From positions 496,001 through 560,000 of the forward strand of contig NZ_JAHFVK010000001.1 of the NCBI RefSeq assembly GCF_018599195.1: a DNA stretch of 64,000 nucleotides. Direction: 5' to 3'. The stretch is from Croceibacterium selenioxidans. GTDB taxonomy: Bacteria > Pseudomonadota > Alphaproteobacteria > Sphingomonadales > Sphingomonadaceae. Made by a program: the position numbers and the translations under genes. Of this stretch, positions 60,001 to 64,000 are shown piece after piece. Every line of letters starts with the position of its first letter. Positions within the stretch are counted from its first letter, which is position 1. The notes below the pieces were generated by a model that saw only the letters and a program-made list of their open reading frames with translations, did no database searches and was not told the origin of the DNA.

Positions 60001-60469
60001 CCTCCAACATCATGCGCCGCTCTGCCGGCTTGGCGGCGATGACCGCGGCGATCTTGCCCTGGCTGACGAGCGCGGGACTGTGCGCACCGGTGGCCGCGTC
60101 GGCGAAGACCAGCGACACGTCCTTCGCCCGCACATCGCGCCCGTTGACGCGATAGGCGCTGCCCGCGCCCCGCTCGATCCGGCGAGTGACCTGCAATTCC
60201 TCGCCATCGTCACGCACAGCGTCGAGGACGACCTCGGCGAAATCGCGCGGTGGGCGCTGGGCCGTGCCGGCAAAGATCACGTCGTCCATGCCGCCCGAAC
60301 GCATCGACTTGGGCGAGTTTTCGCCCATGACCCAGCGGATTGCTTCGAGAAGGTTGGACTTGCCGCAGCCGTTAGGCCCGACCACGCCAGTGAGGCCGGG
60401 CTCGATGCGCAGCTCGGAGGGCTCGACGAAGCTCTTGAAGCCTGCGAGCTTGAGTTTGCGGATCAGCAT
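57044..60469 (-). CDS. smc: Chromosome segregation protein SMC
   Basis: Large ATPase that organises the chromosome with ScpA and ScpB. The 1141-residue product has Walker A GPNGCGKSNLLEAIRW at 31-46, long coiled coils on each side of a hinge at about 500-600 (GYERALAAVLGRDAKAPLG), the ABC signature LLSGGEQALTAVALIFALFL and Walker B ICVLDEVDAPLDD near the C-terminus. Length is typical for bacterial SMC. It ends a minus-strand run with dciA and two thioredoxin-fold genes. Confidence 0.97.
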   Translation of the reverse strand: MLIRKLKLAGFKSFVEPSELRIEPGLTGVVGPNGCGKSNLLEAIRWVMGENSPKSMRSGGMDDVIFAGTAQRPPRDFAEVVLDAVRDDGEELQVTRRIERGAGSAYRVNGRDVRAKDVSLVFADAATGAHSPALVSQGKIAAVIAAKPAERRMMLEEAAGIAGLHVRRRDAESKLKQTEANLARLEDLAAGLDSQMATLRRQAKQAERYKALSDKIQHAEARLVFARWRDAAQAAEAARASARGAEQKVELAQRLTQEAQKAQAAAAEKLAEVREELADRRDDASAHGHRMAALSSQLEAAEQRLADLDRQKQRLEEDRGEADRVTRDAAEALKKLAEDLARGEAGLTADEARRPEFTRAAEQAEAASRAAELALAKATADHAGVEAEWRIAQAEVGQVEARLARLENEVRRLEDQRASLSAQGDPDEVVVTAQSAADEAAQTLARTREKLSEGQARKEDLAKARDEAASALATARAELAGIEREWQALQRDREARAKQAAGKHGLPVALDKVAAEPGYERALAAVLGRDAKAPLGSPSGDAEGRYWSGAEAPSPVAGSLAAHVRDCPPQLAARLALVHFVESDDGRLLKPGEWLVTRDGRLRRWDGFLARGEGAAEAARLEAENRFAELDAQLPALREAANKAELAQRAAQKDLAELQRTLVGIERETQQAAEVERQALRALDQAEAARERLAARREELTAAETGLAEQRQQVQAELTAAQAKKRDLPDPETGRAALTAAQARNEAARVTLQSTAAALAAHDQALAVARERVSTQRADIKGWEARAGDAAKRLSDMSLRFDEIAEERAIVAAKPASLMREIEGGEAVRDRLATELAAAEAAVAAATEEGRTADGALTVANEALASAREERAGSAARAENEESRREEMARISGERFQCPPPVLASRFEFDPAEISGSGEESAVMDRLVGDRERIGPVNLVAADELARIEEEHGASVAEQAELAEAVNRLRGSIGNLNREGRERLRTAFEEVDAHFRQLFTRLFEGGQAHLALVDSDDPLEAGLEIYAQPPGKRLQSLTLLSGGEQALTAVALIFALFLTNPAPICVLDEVDAPLDDANIDRFCDLLDAMVRETQTRYLIVTHNAVTMSRMHRLFGVTMVEKGVSRLVSVDLGGAEELLAAE

Positions 60470-60548
60470 TGGACGTGAATGTCCATCGGTCGCAAAAACC
60501 CCCTGCGTAAGAGGGAGAGGCTAGACCAACGGAGCTGGCGGAAGAAGC

Positions 60549-60580
60549 GCGGCGCCGCTGTTTCCACAGCTATGCGCCGC
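60549..60580 (-). repeat. GC-rich hairpin upstream of smc
   Basis: GCGGCGC at 60549-60555 pairs with GCGCCGC at 60574-60580, and inside it GCTGT at 60557-60561 pairs with ACAGC at 60566-60570. The bulge is C on one side and TAT on the other. It lies 80 bases before the smc start and 10 bases from a second hairpin. Confidence 0.5.
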
Positions 60581-60589
60581 GCCATGGTC

Positions 60590-60633
60590 AGGCCGCAATC
60601 CCCGGTACGGTGCCGTGTCGGGGTTTGCGGCCT
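60590..60633 (-). terminator. Long hairpin after the DsbA-like lipoprotein gene
   Basis: Left arm 60590-60604 and right arm 60619-60633 pair over 14 of 15 positions (one T-T mismatch). The loop contains a further ACGG/CCGT pair. It begins six bases past the stop of the DsbA-like gene on the minus strand and lacks a T-run, so it may be a Rho-linked or stabilising end structure. Confidence 0.6.
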
Positions 60634-60638
60634 AAACT

Positions 60639-61382
60639 TCAGCGCGCTCCGGCGGCCTGAAGCGCGGCCTCGAGCACTTCCCAGCTCGTGCCGTCGATGA
60701 CCTTGCCGTTGAGAATGAAGGTCGGCGTGCCGGTGAGTTTGAGTTCGTCAGCCTGGGTCTGCGACGCGGTAGCGATCTTCTGCGCCTTGGCCGTGTCGGC
60801 CAGGCACATCATCGCCTGGTCGCGACTGATTCCGCGAGCGGCGAAGAAGTCGAACAGGCCAGCGGCCTCGGCAATGTTCTGGAAGCGCTGGGCCGGGGCC
60901 GATTCCATCGCCGCCTGGACCGCGCCGGCATTGGCCTGCACGTGCTCCATGATCGGGGTGAAGTTGGCCCAGGCCTGGTTAGCGAGCGGGTGGAATGTCT
61001 CAGGCGTACCGCAGCGGGCCAGCATGGCAATCGTCAGGTCCAGCGAGTCGCGGACGAGGTTGCGGATCTCGTAGCTGACGATGCCACGGTTCACATATTC
61101 ATCGAGCGGGCCGGATCCCTGCTGCGAGAACTCGGCGCAGTGCGAGCAGGTGTGGCTGGCGTATTCGACCAGCTTGAGCGGGGCTTCGGGATTGCCGATG
61201 CGGAAGCCGCCTTCGGGTGTTTCAACGGCGGTCTCGGCCCAGGTCGTGCCGGCCGGCGCGGCGATGTTGGCGATCGGTTCGCCCTTGGGCGCGCCTTCCT
61301 CGGCTTTTTCGCCACACGCGGCGAGCGCGAGCGCCGACGTTGCGGCGAGGATGGCGAAGGACACTTGGCGAATGGTTATCAT
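60639..61382 (-). CDS. DsbA-like thioredoxin-fold lipoprotein with CSHC site
   Basis: Predicted periplasmic, membrane-anchored thiol oxidoreductase of 247 residues. A lipobox ALAACGEK gives a lipid-anchored N-terminus. The active site is CSHC in VEYASHTCSHCAEF, within a thioredoxin fold that ends TGTPTFILNGKVIDG with the cis-Pro (TPTF). DsbA-type insertion helices lie between. A second, similar gene follows upstream on the same strand, so this is a tandem pair. Role as oxidant or reductant is not told by sequence. Confidence 0.88.
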   Translation of the reverse strand: MITIRQVSFAILAATSALALAACGEKAEEGAPKGEPIANIAAPAGTTWAETAVETPEGGFRIGNPEAPLKLVEYASHTCSHCAEFSQQGSGPLDEYVNRGIVSYEIRNLVRDSLDLTIAMLARCGTPETFHPLANQAWANFTPIMEHVQANAGAVQAAMESAPAQRFQNIAEAAGLFDFFAARGISRDQAMMCLADTAKAQKIATASQTQADELKLTGTPTFILNGKVIDGTSWEVLEAALQAAGAR

Positions 61383-61425
61383 GCGGGTTCCCTCTCGAGT
61401 GGGTCTATATAGCTGAACTAGGGGC

Positions 61426-62112
61426 TCAGGACGCTTTGCGGACGAATTCGTCGAGCTGCTTGGAAAGCGCGTCCCAGGTGTGTGTGCCGGGCAGGACCAC
61501 CCCGTTGACCGCGAAAGTCGGGGTGCTGTCGATACCGGGCTTTTCCCAATCCTTGGCCGACGTTTCCGCCAGGGTCTTCACGAAAGCGTCATCGGCCAGG
61601 CAGCGGTCGACTTCCGTGCGCGAATACCCGCGCCGAGTCATGATGGCGTAGAGGCCGCCGTCACTCGCGATCGCCTTGCGGCCGGCGGCCCCGCTCGCCT
61701 TCCAGCGCTGCTGTTGGGCCGGCGTGGCCTTGGTCAGGGTCGCGAGCCACTTGTCCTGCCCGAACATGAACGCGGAATGGTTCTGCGGGAACTTCGACAC
61801 GGGGCCGCAATGCGCCAGCACGGCTACTGTCAGGTCCACCGGATCGCGCAGCAGGTGGCGGACCTCCAGGTTGACCTTGCCTGGCGCGATGTAGGCCAGC
61901 TTGATCGGCTCTTCCCCCTCGCGGGTGAAAGCCGCGCAATGCGGGCAGGTATAGCTGATGTACTCGACAAGCCTGACCTTGGCGGCCGGGTTGCCGATAA
62001 GGTGGCTCGTGCCGGTCGCGCTGACCGTGGCGTTCCAGTTTGCGGTGGCACCGCCCGATGCCAGCGCCGCGACACCCAGCGCAAGGGCAGCGGCAATCCT
62101 TCTACCGATCAT
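61426..62112 (-). CDS. DsbA-like thioredoxin-fold periplasmic protein with CPHC site
   Basis: Periplasmic thiol-disulfide oxidoreductase of 228 residues with a signal peptide (RIAAALALGVAALASGG, cleavage near ATA). The active site is CPHC, as in E. coli DsbA, in YISYTCPHCAAF, and the cis-Pro segment is DSTPTFAVNGVVLPG. It overlaps dciA by four bases and precedes the CSHC paralogue by 43 bases; the two share the whole domain order but differ at the anchor and active-site dipeptide. Confidence 0.9.
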   Translation of the reverse strand: MIGRRIAAALALGVAALASGGATANWNATVSATGTSHLIGNPAAKVRLVEYISYTCPHCAAFTREGEEPIKLAYIAPGKVNLEVRHLLRDPVDLTVAVLAHCGPVSKFPQNHSAFMFGQDKWLATLTKATPAQQQRWKASGAAGRKAIASDGGLYAIMTRRGYSRTEVDRCLADDAFVKTLAETSAKDWEKPGIDSTPTFAVNGVVLPGTHTWDALSKQLDEFVRKAS

Positions 62113-62639
62113 TCGGACCCCTCTCTCGTTCCAAGACTGCGCGCCAGCGATTCGAGCACGGCACGCAGTTCCGGATCCCCAATATCGCGCAAGCTGTCGC
62201 CCAATTCCATCGGGATTGGCTTGAGCGAAGGCGGCGCCGTCCGCACGCCTTCTGCACGCGGCGGCTTAACCGCGCCTTGCCGCAACTTCACCCGCGCCAC
62301 AGCCTTGTAGCCGAAGAACCGGTTCACGCGCTCCATGATCTCGGGGATCAGGTGCTGGATCAGCGGGGCATGGGCCGGCAGGACGACCAGTTGCAGGATG
62401 CCGTCGTTCTTCTCCCCTGGCGGAAAGCGGATCGCTTCGGGGCTGCAGACTTTCGCATGGGTGGGGCCGACGATCTCGGGCCAGCGCGTGACCACGCTCG
62501 ACTGCACGAAACCGAACCGGCGGAACGCGGCGCGCCCGATCTGCGGGACAAGCTCCGCCACCGGCCGAGCGGGACCTCCGCGCGGGCGCTCGTAAGCCTT
62601 GGGCTTAACCCCCTTCTTCTTTTCGCCATCGCGTTCCAT
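62109..62639 (-). CDS. dciA: DciA-family protein (DUF721), predicted replicative helicase loader
   Basis: Product of 176 residues with the DUF721 core in AAFRRFGFVQSSVVTRWPEIVGP and later LQLVVLPAHAPLIQHLIPEIMERVNRFFGY (in part). DciA loads the replicative helicase DnaB in bacteria that lack DnaC. The C-terminal third is Pro-rich and charged. I use the ATG at 62639 (MERDGEKKKGVK); another ATG is at 62654, and the frame runs to 62744 over the divergent mutY. It is divergent from mutY with 29 bases between starts. Confidence 0.87.
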   Translation of the reverse strand: MERDGEKKKGVKPKAYERPRGGPARPVAELVPQIGRAAFRRFGFVQSSVVTRWPEIVGPTHAKVCSPEAIRFPPGEKNDGILQLVVLPAHAPLIQHLIPEIMERVNRFFGYKAVARVKLRQGAVKPPRAEGVRTAPPSLKPIPMELGDSLRDIGDPELRAVLESLARSLGTREGSE

Positions 62640-62668
62640 GGACGCCAAGCCCATGCCATAGCGGCGCG

Positions 62669-63700
62669 ATGGAGGATAGGGTCCCAGCCGCTTTGCTCGA
62701 ATGGTACGATGGCCACGCGCGCGCATTTCCGTGGAGAATCGCACCTGGCTCGGCCGAACGCCCCGACCCGTACCGGGTGTGGCTGTCGGAGGTCATGCTT
62801 CAGCAGACCACGACCGCGCACGCCGCGCCCTATTTCGAAAAGTTCGCCGCTCGCTGGCCAACGGTGAAAGCGCTGGCCGACGCGCCGGAGGAAGCGGTCA
62901 TGGCCGAGTGGGCAGGGCTGGGATACTACTCGCGCGCTCGCAACCTCATTGCCTGCGCCAAAGCCGTGGCCGAACGCGGAGGTTTTCCCGAGACCGAAGA
63001 GGGCCTGAGACAACTCCCCGGCCTTGGTGCCTACACCGCTGCGGCGGTAGCGGCGATTGCGTTCGGCGAGGCGGCGACGGTGGTGGACGCCAATGTCGAG
63101 CGGGTGGTCGCCCGCCTGTTCCTGATCGACGAGCCGCTGCCTGGCGCCCGCAAGGCCATCCGGGCCGCTGCCGAAGACATCACCCCGCGCGAACGCCCGG
63201 GCGACTTCGCGCAGGCGATGATGGACCTCGGCGCTACGATCTGCACCACTCGGGCGCCCAAGTGCCTGCTGTGCCCGCTGTCGGCGCCGTGCCTTGCCCG
63301 GGCGCAGGGGAGGCAGTCTGACCTGCCGGTCAAGGCGCGCAAGAAGGAGCGGACTGGGCGCACAGGGACGGCCTTCTGGATCGAACGCAACGGACAGGTC
63401 TGGTTGGTGCGGCGGCCCTCGAAGGGCATGCTCGGCGGAATGCGCGCGCTGCCAGACGATGGCTGGAGCTCGCGCAAGGATGGCTCGGAAAACGCGCCGA
63501 TTCCCGGGGCGTGGAAAGCCGGAGGCGTGGTGCGCCATGGGTTTACGCACTTCGACCTCGAGCTTGGCCTCGCGATCTATGCCGGGGAGAAATTCGGCGC
63601 ATTGGGTGAGGGAGAGTGGTGGCCGATTGCCCGGATCGAGGAGGCGGGGTTGCCGACGCTCTTTGCCAAGGCAGCGCTGTTGGCGATGGCGGTGGAGTAG
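62669..63700 (+). CDS. mutY: A/G-specific adenine glycosylase MutY
   Basis: Removes adenine mispaired with 8-oxoguanine. The 343-residue product has EVMLQQTTTAHAAPYF, the helix-hairpin-helix LPGLGAYTAAAVAAIAFG followed by catalytic Asp in VVDANVERV, and the iron-sulfur cluster motif CTTRAPKCLLCPLSAPC with spacing C-x6-C-x2-C-x5-C. The C-terminal NUDIX-like domain follows, with QVWLVRRPSKGMLGGMRALP and WWPIARIEEAGLPTLF. ATG at 62669. Confidence 0.96.
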   Translation: MEDRVPAALLEWYDGHARAFPWRIAPGSAERPDPYRVWLSEVMLQQTTTAHAAPYFEKFAARWPTVKALADAPEEAVMAEWAGLGYYSRARNLIACAKAVAERGGFPETEEGLRQLPGLGAYTAAAVAAIAFGEAATVVDANVERVVARLFLIDEPLPGARKAIRAAAEDITPRERPGDFAQAMMDLGATICTTRAPKCLLCPLSAPCLARAQGRQSDLPVKARKKERTGRTGTAFWIERNGQVWLVRRPSKGMLGGMRALPDDGWSSRKDGSENAPIPGAWKAGGVVRHGFTHFDLELGLAIYAGEKFGALGEGEWWPIARIEEAGLPTLFAKAALLAMAVE

Positions 63701-63855
63701 GCCCTCCCCAAGTTCGTCGCGCGCGCGAGCGGCGAGCGGGGTCCGCGCAAAGGCACCAAGGCGCGAAGCGGTGCATGGGTCGGAAGCGGACAGACTGCTT
63801 TCGACCCATTGCGGGCATGTTGCGGCCGAAACCACGACGGCCTAGGACTTACGTG

Positions 63856-64000
63856 ATGGCAAAGATCGATCGCCTTGCTCGTTTAGACGTCCGCCGCTTG
63901 GAACTTGAAGCGGAATATTCCGATGCGCTGCTTGTTGCACTTCGTGTTGCGGCGTCGGGGAAGTGGGGTCTGTTCGATCATAATGGCGACCGCCGTACAC
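63856..64000 (+). CDS. N-terminal fragment of an uncharacterised protein (runs off the window)
   Basis: From the ATG at 63856 the frame stays open to the window end, 48 residues: MAKIDRLARLDVRRLELE, then ALLVALRVAASGKWGLFDHN. AGGA lies nine bases before the ATG. From memory, similar small proteins occur in sphingomonads without known role; this is a weak recollection. A GTG is directly before the ATG. Confidence 0.6.
   Translation, partial: MAKIDRLARLDVRRLELEAEYSDALLVALRVAASGKWGLFDHNGDRRT

Noticed and set aside
62360-63835. A 491-residue minus-strand frame across mutY and dciA
   Set aside because: It overlaps mutY (with its complete iron-sulfur motif) and shows no domain; a GC-skew shadow.

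Overview
The window reads as one contiguous stretch of a GC-rich alphaproteobacterial chromosome, most likely from the order Sphingomonadales. The reasons are the TonB-dependent receptor preceded by a secreted partner, the mutY-dciA-DsbA-DsbA-smc block, the TPR-sulfotransferase and the SelO, PPK2 and RsmE set. This assignment rests on gene content and protein style only; no 16S gene is present. I saw no insertion sequence, CRISPR array, tRNA or rRNA gene.

Layout. Positions 1-2971 hold the tail of a secreted protein and a TonB-dependent receptor. Positions 3322-37695 are an almost complete flagellar gene cluster: an atypical OmpR-type regulator; fliS-fliD; flhB-fliR-Q-P-O-N-M-L-K-J-I-H-G-F-E and a receiver-less sigma-54 activator (all minus strand); the flagellin gene (plus); a DUF1254 gene; motB-motA and flgL-K-J-I-H-G-F-E-D-C-B (minus); then a divergent plus-strand run with a MotA/TolQ-like plus short TolR/ExbD-like pair, flgA, flgM, flgN, a lytic transglycosylase, flhA and fliA. 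From 37696 to 64000 lies housekeeping and accessory content: RarD-like permease, glycine-zipper protein, lipoprotein, astD, selO, an alpha/beta hydrolase, a glycosyltransferase, a YfgM-like TPR protein with bamB, an ICMT-like methyltransferase, ubiA, an AlkD-like protein, rsmE, gshA, ppk2, a small monooxygenase-fold protein, soxR, a broken VOC gene, a TPR-sulfotransferase, smc, two DsbA-like thioredoxin-fold proteins, dciA, mutY and a truncated gene at the right edge.

How it works together. The gene order and regulators suggest a cascade like that of gammaproteobacterial polar flagella. A sigma-70-type promoter drives the sigma-54 activator and the fliE-to-flhB export and motor genes. Sigma-54 promoters, with close matches to TGGCACG-N4-TTGC, precede flgB and the transglycosylase-flhA-fliA operon. 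FliA (sigma-28), held by FlgM, then acts on TAAA-N15-GCCG sites before flagellin, fliD and possibly flgM. No flhF, flhG, rpoN or chemotaxis genes lie in the window.

The most unusual points are: the extra MotA/TolR-like pair between flgB and flgA; a hairpin that can hide the ribosome site of the transglycosylase-flhA-fliA operon and whose left arm would be missing from the sigma-54 transcript; very short FlgE and FlgD; a FliM without the usual CheY-binding N-terminus; a predicted leaderless fliD message; and an OmpR-type regulator with a degenerate receiver.
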